The position numbers were made by a program, and so were the translations under genes. From the NCBI RefSeq assembly GCF_000002985.6, contig NC_003279.8, forward strand, positions 11,594,001-11,658,000: a DNA stretch of 64,000 bases, in the 5' to 3' direction. Below the pieces are notes generated by a model. It saw only the letters and a program-made list of their open reading frames with translations, was not told the origin of the DNA and ran no database searches. Position 1 is the first letter of the stretch, and every line of letters starts with the position of its first letter. Below are positions 27,145 through 37,667 of this stretch, in pieces. This stretch comes from Caenorhabditis elegans (taxonomy: Eukaryota; Nematoda; Chromadorea; Rhabditida; Rhabditidae).

Positions 27145-27290
27145 TCCCCAAATCAGCCTAAAGCTTAGCCTAAGCCTAAGCCTGAGCCTGCGCCTAAGCT
27201 TTAGCCTAAACCAACGCCTAAGCCTAAGCCTATGCCAAAGTTTAAGCCTAGGCCTAAGGTTAAGCCTAATCCTAAGCCTAAGCCAGCCAC
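27145..27290. repeat. Degenerate telomere-type hexamer tract (left arm)
   Basis: This tract consists of irregular AAGCCT/TAAGCC units, the complement of TTAGGC, the nematode telomere hexamer. Its mirror is at 28086-28232. Confidence 0.85.
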
Positions 27291-27385
27291 TATCGAAAAC
27301 AAAAAGGGGTTTGTTCAACTTTGTGCATTGTGTTTTGAAAAACGTGCACCTTCAAAATCGCAAAAAATCAAAACCCCAAAATCGC

Positions 27386-27990
27386 ACAACATATACAAAT
27401 CGCATACACATTTTGCCTGCGTGGCTTGGGCGGCGGCCTGGGTGGCCCTGACGGTGGCCTGCTTGATACACACTCACGCAGGTCACTGTCCAAGCCACGC
27501 AGGGCAATTTTGTAGCACGCAAGCCACAGTAGGCCGGCGCACTTCTCCTTAAAGGCAACAAGCCAAATATCCCTACTAACTCACTTTAAAGGCTACATAC
27601 TCATTGCTAGACCTATCCAGAAGCTGCACAGACATGTTACCAAAGTCCAAAAGATAACACCCAGTCGAGTTGAAATACGAAATCTAGAAAAGCTTGAGAT
27701 TCACGAAACCTTTCAAAAAAGTGAAACTTACTGCGCAATCCTCAGTGTAATAGCACTCATCATAGCAATCGGAAGGTTCCGAAAATTGGTGGGGGATGCC
27801 TGAAACGCCTACGGTAGGTTTTCCAAAATATGCTATCATTTTCATCGTCGGTGGTGAATCGGCAAACGTTTTAGGGAAAAGGAACAGGAGAAGAAGCATT
27901 TTTTAAAGGAATGATTTCAAAAATTTGACTAGGAAAGTGGAACTAAATAATAAAAGTATTAAAATTGGTCAAAGTAGTGAAACGGGACGC
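27386..27990. other. Unique 605-bp spacer at the palindrome centre
   Basis: The spacer is single-copy and asymmetric. Its left part contains a small inverted repeat (CTGCGTGGCTTGG near 27417 and CCAAGCCACGCAG near 27490). Its right part contains the small secreted PAN_3/CW-like gene. Confidence 0.85.
27576..27899 (-). CDS. Short secreted PAN_3/CW-like protein (87 aa)
   Basis: Two exons (27899-27732 and 27683-27576) join in phase. Residues 1-14 form a signal peptide (MLLLLFLFPKTFA). The rest contains YFGKPTVGVSG, a C-YDEC-YYTEDCA cysteine pattern, YFNSTGCYLLDFG and EYVAF, which resembles the nematode CW/PAN_3 secreted module. Family members are usually longer, and the last codons overlap a plausible donor (GTGAGT) just before the TAG. 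This may therefore be the surviving 5' end of a larger gene cut off when the palindrome formed. The intron of this gene contains the symmetry centre (about 27689). Confidence 0.6.
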
Positions 27991-28085
27991 GCGATTTTGG
28001 GGTTTTGATTTTTTGCGATTTTGAAGGTGCACGTTTTTCAAAACACAATGCACAAAGTTGAACAAACCCCTTTTTGTTTTCGATA

Positions 28086-28232
28086 GTGGCTGGCTTAGGC
28101 TTAGGATTAGGCTTAACCTTAGGCCTAGGCTTAAACTTTGGCATAGGCTTAGGCTTAGGCGTTGGTTTAGGCTAAAGCTTAGGCGCAGGCTCAGGCTTAG
28201 GCTTAGGCTAAGCTTTAGGCTGATTTGGGGAT
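28086..28232. repeat. Degenerate TTAGGC tract (right arm)
   Basis: This is the mirror of 27145-27290, with GGCTTAGGCTTAGG-type units in telomere polarity on the plus strand. Confidence 0.85.
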
Positions 28233-29114
28233 TCGCTTCGTTTACTATGAGTGTGTCAGAGTTTTCTCTCACATAGCAAATACTACCTTGTAAGTAACAT
28301 TGTTTGTAGATCTCTGACATACCTAGGTTCTGTTTTTTTTTGTGTTGGTCAAGTGTTTGTCAACATAATTATCGCCCACCATGTAAAACCAGTGAACCGA
28401 CAACAACATACCATGTGACAGAGAGGGGGGGGGGGGGCGAAGGTGAAAAATTGGGCAACACATTCTGTGATTAAGTTCACTTCACTCTACCTCCAATACC
28501 CAATTTAGAAAATAACGGTAGGAGTTAAGATTGGTACAATTCTACATACTATATCAATGTTTTTAACGTGTTTAGTTTTGAGCTACTATCTCGTTCGGCA
28601 AATTGCCGATTTGTCATTTGCCGAACGAGAAAATTCAAATTTCTGGCAAATCGGTAAACCGGCAGTTTGCCGACTTGCCGATTTGCCGTTTGCCGGATAT
28701 CAATTTTCCGGAAACTTTTAGATGAGTTTTTTATAAGACGGAAACACTTAAAACTGTGCCTTTTTGAAAATTTTATCCCGTTTTCTTTAGATATTGCCGC
28801 GAACAATTTTACCGATTGGATTGATATTCTGAAATTTCCAACAAAAAAAATGTGCAAGCCACAATTTGCCGAAATTTTTGGCACTTGCTGTTTTTCCGGC
28901 AAATTCGGCAAATCGGCAATTTGCCGGAAATTTTAAACTCCAGCAATTTGCCGATTTGCGGATTTGCCGGTTTGCCGGAAATTTTCACTTTCGGAAATTT
29001 TCAATTCCGGCAATTTATCGATTTAAACTAATTATCTCCTTCTTGACCTTGGGTCACTTCAAAGTTTTTACAAACCAAACCTGACTATTTTTAGAGACAC
29101 ATTTCAAAAAACTA

Positions 29115-32100
29115 ATGTCATCGCAAAATCCTGTATACTCTCCACTGCCGCTGAGCGGAACAAACATGTAAGTTTTTTTATAATAATTTAAACTAAGTTT
29201 AGCACTTCTCCGTAAGAAATTTAGCAAATTTAAGATCGCAAGCGGAAGCAAGATCGCATCCTTCTAAAAAGATCGTAGCTTTGGTCCTCGTTGGAACTCT
29301 CTTTTTTTTATTTTCTTTTTTTTTAGCGGTTGCACTTTTCGGGGGCTCTTCAACTGATTCTGGTAAGAGTTTTAGTTTTACCCTCTAAAATCCTATGATA
29401 ACTCCCGATTTTCAGATCTAGAGCCTGACCATCAGACATTAACAACACAGAACGAACCTATCCAATTGGGAAATCATAGATACTTTGCGTTCAAGTACGA
29501 AATTGTGCGCGGAAAGTATTCGCACACTAACAAAGATGGATCAGCGGTTAAACCATTTATCGTGAAAAATGTTGAACGGCATTCTGATGAAGAACCATAC
29601 GATGTATACTTGCAAAAGAAAAAACGTAATGAGGAAGGAATGGTATGTTTGAGTTTCACAAACGTAGACTTATTGGGTTTTAGTTCTACTGGAAATTACA
29701 ACTACAGTACCACTACTTAACCTACAGTACCCCAACGACACTCCTACAATACTCCTACAATACTCCTACAGTACCCCTACAGTACCCCTACAGTACCCCT
29801 ACAGTACCCCTACAGTATTACAACAGTACTCCTACAGTACTCATACAGTATCCCTTACATTACCTCTAAACTACTTCTAAACTATCACTCCAGTAGCTCT
29901 ACAGTACCCTACAGTACCCCAACGGCCCTCCTACAGTATCCCTATAGTATTCCAACAGTTCTCCTGCAGAATCCCTTACAATACCTCTATAGTACCAATA
30001 AAGTACCACTACAGTATCACTACTGTAACCTAAAGTACCACTACAGTACCGCTACATTACCCCTATAGTATTCGTTTTAGATCTACTGGAAGTTCAACTT
30101 GACGTCTACTGGTAAAGTATTGGAGACGCTGGTAATTCGAATGGTAGGAATAAATCAGACACTCAACGGAGGAGGAAAAGCCGAGGCTTGTCTGGACACT
30201 TTTGAGGTTGTTATGAAGAATCTTTTGAAGTGCTACAGTCACCAATAAATTTTCAGAATTGCATGGAAATTCCGGTAAACCAGGATTTGATCATTGATAA
30301 GCCACAAGCTGACACCCTTTTCTTAGGAGTTGGTGATTCTTATAGCTACTACATAGCTAGTAAACATCAATTTCAGATCAAGATGTACAAGAATATGAAA
30401 GTATTTGGGCATGCTGAAAAGTGTATGGAATGTAGGGAGCTTGAGAGCGGTTTTTTGGTTAAAGCCTACTGGGGTGAGTTTGAAGCATTAAAAACTGAGT
30501 ATCAAGTGGTCCAAAGCGGTGCAAGCCTCATAAAAAATCCGCAGCTTTGAAAAAGTTAGGGTTACTGTAGTGTTACTGTAGTGGTACTGTAGGGTTACTG
30601 TATGGGTAAAGTAGGTGTACTGTAGGGGTACTATATGTGTACTGTAGGTGTACTGTAGGAGTACTATATGGGGTACTATATGTGTACGGTAGCGGTATTG
30701 TAGGGGTACTGTAGGGGTACTGTAGGAGTACTGTAGGAGTACTGTAGGGGTAATGTAGGGGTAATGTAGGGGTTCTGTAGGGGTACTGCAGGGATACTGT
30801 AGAAGTACTGTAAGGAGTAGGGTACTGTAGGGGTACTGTAGTGGTACTGTAGGAGTACAGTATGGGGTAGTTTAGTGGTACTGTAGGAGTACTGTATGAG
30901 TACAATAGACGTATTGTAGGGCTACTGTAGGGGTACTGTAGGGGTCCTGTGGGGATGATGTCGGAGTACTGTAGGTGTACTATATGTGTACTGTAGCGGT
31001 ACTGTAGGGGTGCTATAGGGGTACTGCAGGGTTACTGTAGTGGGACTGTAGAAGTACTGTATGGGTAATGTAGGTGTACTGTAGGGGTAATGTAGGGGCA
31101 CTGCAGGAGAACTGTAGAGGTACTGTAGGTGCACTATTTGGGGTACTGTAGTAGTACTATATGTGAACTGAAGGGGTACTGTAGGGGTACTGCAGGAGTA
31201 CTGTATAGAAAGTCTCACAACGAATTCGGTAGGTTAGGGCAATTTTAGGTATAAAAAACCAAAATTTCGGTACTCTACTTTCAACTTCCGTAGTTTTAGC
31301 GCAAACTCACCTTCTCAACATTTCCACCACATACCATCAAGGCAGTGGCCCGGCTTTTGCACTGACCCCTAAGACTGGAGAAAATTCAGCAAAATTTAAA
31401 TACAATTTCATCAATAATTCGTATTCACACACCCAGCCAGACGGATCACCAATCAGATTATTCAATTTTAATGGAATGGAACGAGTGGAGGATTATACGG
31501 AGAGTGATGTATTTCTACGCAGAGAAATTCCAGAGAAAAAGGGAAACGTATGTCGTTTTTAAATTATAATAATACAATATACGTAACTTGATAAAATCTA
31601 GATTGGATGGGCGCTGGATTTAAAAATCGATGGAAAATCAGTGGAAAAAGTGGTGATCCGAATGATTGGAATTGAGGAAATTGCCAATGGTGGAGGAACG
31701 GCCAGAGCTTGTGGACATTATCCTACGATCTACCCGGTAAGTGGGGAAATTTGACTATAGGGGTACTGTAGGGATACTGTAGGGGTATAGTATTGGATAC
31801 TGTAGGGGTACTGTAGGGGTACTGTGGGGATACTTTAGGAGGGCCGTTGGGGTACTGTAGGTTACTGTAGTGGTAGTACAGGGGTACTGTTGTGGTAGTG
31901 TAGGGGGTGCTGTAGGAGCACTGTAGGGATACTGTAGAAGAACCGTTGGGGTACTGTAGGTTACTGTAGTGGTACTGTAGTAGGGGTAATGGTACCAGGG
32001 GTCTAAAAATTGTCGTTGCGAGACCAAGAGGCCTAAAAATTTTGTCAATTTTTCCAGAAATGCGCCGATATTCCGATTAACGGAACTTTCACTTTTACTA

Positions 32101-32562
32101 ATTACCCTCTCGATCGTTTGTTTTTGGATGTAAGTACATATTTATTGATTTTTGCCCAATCCTAGCCATACAATTTCAGATAGAGCTGGACGAGGATATA
32201 CAAATTTTTAAGACCAAACTCGACGATGAGAGCAGTGTGGAGAATGTTTCTGTTGAAGTCTACTGGAGTGAGTGTATTGGGTACTGTAGGGTTACTGTAG
32301 GGGTACTGTCAGCACTAAGCTTTAGGATTACTGCGGGGCTACTGTTGGGTACTGTAGAAGTACGATAGGGGAAGTGTTTGGGTACTGTAGGAGAACTGAG
32401 GTGGTAATGTAGGGGTGCTGTAGGGTTACTGTAGGGCTACTGTTGGCACTAAACTTTAGGACTACTGTAGCGTACTATAGCGGTTATGTAGGAGTACTGT
32501 AGGGATACTGTAGGAGTACTGTAGTGATACAACATTTTCTTAATTTTTCAGAGCCCAGCTAG
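29115..32562 (+). CDS. Membrane protein with two PAW domains, right-arm copy (418 aa)
   Basis: Exons are 29115-29167, 29235-29362, 29416-29642, 30081-30206, 30257-30328, 30377-30473, 31300-31547, 31602-31736, 32058-32129, 32180-32267 and 32552-32562 (TAG). The total is 1257 nt, all in phase. The protein starts with a ~30-residue cytoplasmic-type tail and one membrane segment (VALVLVGTLFFLFSFFL), then two PAW-like domains. Each domain is built from the same four-exon module (long, ~126-135, 72 and 88-97 nt) with motifs such as KFKYNFI..YSH, I-W-x-L/F and YW at the end. PAW is the glycan-binding C-terminal domain of peptide:N-glycanase, so an extracellular or lumenal sugar-binding role is inferred. 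Exon 2 uses an unusual TTTAAG acceptor, and the 48-nt intron at 30329-30376 has a weak GTTGGT donor, so these two joints are less sure. Confidence 0.83.
30560..31210. repeat. GTACTGTAG tandem array (intron of right PAW copy)
   Basis: This is the mirror of the array at 24170-24820. It separates the exons of the two PAW domains within one intron of about 0.8 kb. Confidence 0.9.
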
Positions 32563-33238
32563 GATTATCCTGCTCATTTGGTTTTTCATAATTTTTTTTA
32601 ATTAAAAAATGCATATTATCTATTCGCCGAAAAATTTCTCAAGAATTTTTTGAAAAATAAGGCCCTGAATAAATTTGTTTTTTTTAATCGACAATTTTCG
32701 ATTTTCGTATGAGACAAGCTGAAAAAAAAGAACGAAAAAAAAATTCTTAATACAAAAAAAATTGGCTAATATATTATAAGAAATCAATAAAATTACATGA
32801 AATTTGGGGATAGAAATCTGTAGGCACCAATTATTTGTGTATTGATATTTATCACTTGGAGAGGGGGAGCTGGGAAAAAGAAGAAGAAGAAGAAGAAGCT
32901 TCCAGGCTCGTGTGTACTCCCCGAGGACAAAAAATTGAAATCTTCTCCTCGCAGAGTTCACGAGAGGTGCCGCGTAAATCGACACGGAAGGAGCTTTTTC
33001 TGGAAGATTCTGGCGAGGAGGTAAAATTTGAAAATCTCCGGAGATTATTACATGTAAAATGTACAGAAAAATTAAAAAAAAAAGGTGATTATCTATATGA
33101 TTTTGATTTAAGACACTGCGTGGGCGGGGGGGGGGGGGGGGAGGAGAGAAAATTGGTGAATTTTGAGCAGTAAAATTGAGATTTTTCGTTGGAAATTGGA
33201 GCATTTTGTGCCAAAAAATAGTTGTAGTAGAAGTCCAG
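32563..33238. other. Palindrome-arm DNA without a gene
   Basis: This stretch mirrors 22140-22815. It holds a poly-G run of 16 and a GAAGAA tract (about 32878-32900). The open frames on both strands are low complexity, and I see no gene. Confidence 0.7.
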
Positions 33239-33336
33239 CTACACGTCAAAATGAGCCAATTGATTGTGTGTTCGGAGGTATCGAGGCGTCGATTTTTGTG
33301 GATTTGCACACGGAATAAGCCATAGGAGCTTGGGAC
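33239..33336 (-). pseudogene. Stranded duplicate of the DHHC gene's last exon
   Basis: This is the exact mirror of the exon at 22042-22139, including its TTTTTTCAG acceptor and TAG stop. No other DHHC exons are present next to it, so it cannot make an enzyme by itself. It marks how far the duplicated segment reached into the neighbouring gene. Confidence 0.9.
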
Positions 33337-34053
33337 CTGAAAAAATTGGATTTTGAAGTGAAAACTGATCCAAAAATCGATTTTTAGACGAATTTTAGCT
33401 CAAAAATCGGCGAAAAATCAATTTTTCTGATGCTACCGTACTCTGTAAGTACAATCGTGAGGAGACCAAAAAACTAGCTAAAAATTTGAATTTTCGAGGA
33501 AAAATTGGTGGAAAAATCGATTTTCAGTCGAATTTTGGACTAAAAGTTGGTGCTTTTAGTTGAAAAATGAGCTTTTTTCAGTTAAAATTTGATTTTTTTT
33601 TGGTCCGACACAGCTGAAACAAGTGCTACAGTAACCCGTGGTTTCGTGGTGAGATCCACCCCTGGGGGGTTACTGTAGCTCCGGTTTCAGTTGTGTCCGG
33701 TACTTTCTTATATACGGATCAATACATACACAAACATGCCACCATAGTTTCCTATTAATTGTGTCACATTTGACATTTGCAACCTCAAGCCAATAAATAT
33801 TCCATTTTAAACATTTACTTATTCATACTCTTGATTACATAGTAATAGTCTATAAAGTTTAGAAAAAAACACGTTTACTTTGTTTTCTGGTTCCTGCTTC
33901 GTTCTTGCCAGACTCTATTCGCATCCAGTGCGCATACTATGCGCGCCTTTTGCGCTTTAGGTGCGCGCGCCGGGCGGATTCTCTTTTTATCGCGCGCCAG
34001 GCGCAAAACGTGCGCGCCCCAGGAGAAGCGAACTGCCGAGTATATATATATAT

Positions 34054-34566
34054 CAGGGGTGTGCGGCAAATCTCAAAATGTGCCGAGCTCAGCAAATCTG
34101 TTTTTTTTTCAATATTCTAATCTTTTCAATATTCACTTTAAATTTTTTTTTGTTTGTCCCCTTGGGGACTGGGCCGAGCCCGGCAGCAGTGCAACGCCAG
34201 GACGACCCTTGGGAAGTCGGAGCAAGCCCCGAGTCTTCCCTAGGTTCCAAAAATCATATAACCTCTATTACACTCATTCGAGTGTATACCGTAGGTTAAT
34301 ACGATAAGAACAGATACTACACTTTGATCTTAGCTAATAAGCCGAAGAAGCGATACTGAACGATCGACGTGACAAGGGTAGTGGGGAGTGGTGTACAGAC
34401 AAATCAGGGGCGCGCGTGTGCTACTATGAAATGACGGAGTGTAGTGGGGAGAGGGTGGAGGCGCAGACAGATGTTGGTTGCAAGACGTGCATGGGTTCGA
34501 TTCGAAAGAAATTCGGTTTTACAAAAGGCATTCGGCAAATTCGGCAAATTTTGCCGCACGCCACTG
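34054..34566 (-). mobile_element. Small TIR-like element carrying the U2 gene
   Basis: One end reads CAGGGGTGTGCGGCAAAT and the other ends ATTTTGCCGCACGCCACTG. The ends are imperfect inverted repeats, and both are flanked by TA-rich runs. U2 with its flanks lies in between. A second U2 at 55.5 kb is packaged the same way. Confidence 0.6.
34164..34354 (-). ncRNA. U2 spliceosomal snRNA
   Basis: The sequence begins ATCGCTTCTTCGGCTTATTA and contains GTAGTA, the branch-point pairing sequence. An Sm-type site follows (ATTTTTGG), then the 3' stem-loops ending near CGGCCCAGTCCCC. The length of about 188-191 nt fits U2. The gene crosses the edge of the second palindrome, so its 5' half is single-copy in the loop and its 3' end is repeated in the right arm. 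About 190 bp of 5' flank is shared with the copy at 55.5 kb, suggesting that promoter elements were kept. Confidence 0.95.
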
Positions 34567-34597
34567 ATGTATATGTACATATATATATATATATAAT

Positions 34598-34665
34598 TCG
34601 GGGCTTGCTCCGACTTCCCAAGGGTCGTCCTGGCGTTGCACTGCTGCCGGGCTCGGCCCAGTCCC
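34598..34665 (+). pseudogene. U2 snRNA 3' fragment
   Basis: This is the palindrome-arm copy of the U2 3' stem-loop region (CGGGGCTTGCTCC to CAGTCCCC). It lacks the 5' half, branch-point sequence and Sm site, so it is a fragment. Confidence 0.92.
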
Positions 34666-35132
34666 CAAGGGACAAACAAAAAAAAATTTAAAGTGAATAT
34701 TGAAAAGATTAGAATATTGAAAAAAAAACAGATTTGCTGAGCTCGGCACATTTTGAGATTTGCCGCACACCCCTGATATATATATATACTCGGCAGTTCG
34801 CTTCTCCTGGGGCGCGCACGTTTTGCGCCTGGCGCGCGATAAAAAGAGAATCCGCCCGGCGCGCGCACCTAAAGCGCAAAAGGCGCGCATAGTATGCGCA
34901 CTGGATGCGAATAGAGTCTGGCAAGAACGAAGCAGGAACCAGAAAACAAAGTAAACGTGTTTTTTTCTAAACTTTATAGACTATTACTATGTAATCAAGA
35001 GTATGAATAAGTAAATGTTTAAAATGGAATATTTATTGGCTTGAGGTTGCAAATGTCAAATGTGACACAATTAATAGGAAACTATGGTGGCATGTTTGTG
35101 TATGTATTGATCCGTATATAAGAAAGTACCGG

Positions 35133-36213
35133 TATATAGGCACTTTATAGTTGTTTTGACTTCCCATCCTCAAATTCACGTAGAAAAAACATAATCCCCA
35201 CATCGTCGACGCTCTGTGCGCGGATCGTCCACGCTCTGTACGCGCCCCGTGCGCGCGCCCTCCGCAGATCGCGGCCGCGGCCTAGATTTCAACTCTGCCA
35301 AATGTTTCAAGCTTTTTCAAGCGTGTTTTTTTTCAGTTTTTTTCGACTTTGCACATTTTCTATATTTTTATATTTTTTTCTATTAAATATTAATGAAAAA
35401 ATTTGCAGAAATTGCATAAATGCCTGGTCGAAACAAATAATCGGAGGACCAGAGTGACATAGTTCATCGGTAAGATAGTAAAAACGATTTCTTCGAAATT
35501 AGTAATATTTTGATAACGACCCGGTCTTCAATATCTTCTATGCATCGCAATTATTTAAAAAACAGAATTTAATATTTTCAGAAAAGCAGCAAAATATTGA
35601 GACGATTTAAATTCCCACCTTCACACGGCCTACAGCTTATATGCACGAGAGACCTTCGGGAAGAAGATTTTTGGAGTTGTTTATTCTCCCTGATTCCTGT
35701 AAGTTTTTTTTCTTCTTCAAATGAACATGAAAAATGTTTCAATGAATGAAATTAACTTGTTTATTTTTCAGGTCCATCGAAAAAACTTGAGGAGCTCCAA
35801 CAGAAAAAGAAGGTAACTTGCTGGACAAAGGAACAATTTTTAATTTTGAAGTTTTTAATTTTTTTAAACCTTTCCAATTTAATAAAATTTAATTTAAATA
35901 TACCCAGTATTCTACGTTTACAATGTATTTGATAAAATAATGAAGTGATGGGGAACGAGCCGTGGCCAAATTCGTGTGAAATGCGCTGGGCGCGCGCAAA
36001 GAGTGCGCCGGGCGCTCGCGACATTATTACTAGCGCGCTCCGTCCGCGCGCTCGGTGCGAAACATGCGCGCGCCAGGAGTAACAAACTGCCGAGTGGGTA
36101 TTCCGATTAAAAAAATTCTGAATATCCAAAATCCAAATATCGATACTTTGTATATTTATGTACGTGAGCTTGAAATTTACTATATGTATAGTCTCAAATA
36201 ATACCAATTTCAG
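35133..36213. other. GC-rich repeats and exon-like relics
   Basis: Two GC-rich blocks full of CGCGCG words lie at about 35190-35290 and 35970-36095. The second ends in GCGCGCGCCAGGAGTAACAA, related to the arms of the second palindrome. Exon-like pieces with splice signals occur at about 35582-35699 and 35772-35812, but they have no recognisable product and no clear start. I treat them as relics. Confidence 0.35.
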
Positions 36214-36282
36214 ATATATTTGAACAAGGACATAAACATTTTTAAAACAGAAATGAAAGATGGAGGCCGTGTGAAGAGTTGA
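36214..36282 (+). pseudogene. Orphan PAW exon fragment
   Basis: After a TTTCAG acceptor the frame reads IYLNKDINIFKTEMKDGG and stops at TGA. It matches the start of the 88-nt fourth exon of PAW modules (compare MYLHEDIKIFKTEMKNGS in the next gene) but ends early. No upstream PAW exons are nearby, so it is a broken copy. Confidence 0.75.
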
Positions 36283-36664
36283 CTTTTTGACTTTTTTCTT
36301 GCTTGAGAGTGGTTTGAAGCCAAAAAAAACTGTGAATAGGAAAATACAGCACTAGAAAATGAGAGAACAAGTGACCCAAAGAATGTGCAAAATAATAAAT
36401 ATAATGAACGTTTCCACGCATTAAATACTCAGTCAACGCTCGGTAAATCGGCTGCTACTCAAAAACTATTAAAAAAAACTCAATATGTTTTATGGCATAA
36501 ATTCTCTGCAGACAATTATCTATCTGCTGAAATCAATAACATTTGACGGCAAAAAAAATACTAGTACCCGCCTGATCGGTAAAGCACACATTCCTTTGCG
36601 TAGTGCATTTAGCGAGCCATAGAAGGCCCAGCTTAAGCTGTAGTTATAATTCACGTCTATTCAG
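36283..36664. other. Non-coding stretch before the truncated PAW gene
   Basis: I see no exon ending in the phase needed to start the next gene. No repeat structure stands out. Confidence 0.5.
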
Positions 36665-37420
36665 AGCCGGAACCTGATCTCCGCTTATTTTTTCCAATTT
36701 CTTCCTATCTGAAACCAATTGAATTGGAGCCTAACATAGAAGAGAACTATTTAAAGTTTACGTATAACATTATTGAAAACACTTATTCACACAAAAATCG
36801 AGATGGATCACTAGCTGAACCATGTGTCGCTTCTGCAGTGGAACGAGTAGTGAACAGAAAGTTGAATGAAGCCTACTTACAAAAAATCCGAGGAGAAGAT
36901 TATGGACTGGTAAGTTTGTTCAAAAATAAAAAATTCGCGAATTTCAATTTCCAGATTTATTGGGATTTCAACTTGCAGTTTTTTGGAAAATCGTTTGAGA
37001 AAATTGAAATTAAAATGACTGAAATTGAAGAAATTCCTAGTGGAGATGCGGAAGCCTGTTTATCTAAAATACCAGTATGAGAAAAGAAAACGATTATTCT
37101 AAAAATGATTTTTTAGGAGGTTTTTTATGAAAAAAACTATTCTTGCGGAAGAATTCCGAAAAATGGAACATTAAACTTTGAAAAGCCAAACTTTGAACGT
37201 TTGAAGTTAAGCGTGAGTTATAACTGTGTTTTTTAAAACACTAAAATGAGTTTCAGATGTATTTGCACGAGGATATAAAAATATTCAAAACGGAAATGAA
37301 AAATGGTAGCAATGTTGAAAGTTTTTCCGTGGAATTCTATTGGAGTGAGTCTTGCATTTTAAAGCTTATATTCAGAAGAATAAGTTAACGATCGGAAAGT
37401 TTTCAGAGCCCACACCGTGA
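36665..37420 (+). CDS. Single-PAW protein gene, 5' end missing or not found
   Basis: Exons are 36665-36909, 36955-37074, 37117-37212, 37257-37344 and 37407-37420 (TGA). They are in phase and give about 187 residues of one PAW module (KFTYNIIENTYSH, IYWDFNLQF, SFSVEFYW, ending KPTP). The first listed exon needs a preceding exon ending in phase 1 and has no ATG before the domain. I could not identify a tail or membrane exon like those of the neighbouring paralogues. It is either a gene with a distant first exon or a 5'-truncated pseudogene next to the rearrangement. Confidence 0.65.
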
Positions 37421-37667
37421 AACAACGCGTAATATAGGAGCATCGTTGTAATGTTCTTCTTTGAGAAAAATGCACAGTGCCAAACCCCCTTTTCGCAGAT
37501 CCCATTCTTACAGATCCTCTTTCTCATCAGCCTCATTTTGATTTTGTTTATATCCCAAAATATTTGAGAGATTGGTTTGCGATGAAAGTGTTTATAAAAC
37601 TTTTTTTTCAAAAAGTTTATGAGAACAACTCCCGTGTGCTACCATTCGCACTCCCAAATCCTTTAGA

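Larger units (their letters stand above)
21682..27385. repeat. Giant palindrome, left arm (5.7 kb)
   Basis: This segment is the reverse complement of 27991-33696. Mirror positions sum to 55378 outside, and to 55376 inside, a poly-C run that has 11 bases here and 13 G in the other arm. The only other difference I found is one G/A in the outer palindromic element. The arm holds the last DHHC exon, one PAW gene, CTACAGTAC arrays and a TTAGGC-type tract. Confidence 0.95.
27991..33696. repeat. Giant palindrome, right arm (5.7 kb)
   Basis: This is the mirror of the left arm. It ends at 33696 exactly at the end of an ~85-bp ACACAGCTG-type element, and the second palindrome begins at the next base. 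It carries a PAW gene in the opposite orientation and a promoterless copy of the DHHC terminal exon. Confidence 0.95.
33697..35132. repeat. Second palindrome (arms ~535 bp, loop ~365 bp)
   Basis: Positions 33697-34232 are the reverse complement of 34598-35132, with one single-base length difference. The palindrome starts at the base after the first palindrome ends. The arms include a GC-rich stretch with GCGCGC words, a TATATA run, and the 3' part of a U2 gene with its 3' flank. The loop completes one U2 copy. Confidence 0.93.

Noticed and set aside
27056-27451. Leu-Ser-rich frame and its mirror at 27943-28320
   Set aside because: Most of it is translation of the degenerate TTAGGC-type tract, with no gene structure.
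33875-34890. Multiple short frames in both strands around the U2 locus
   Set aside because: They are translations of the GC-rich palindrome arms and the U2 snRNA itself.
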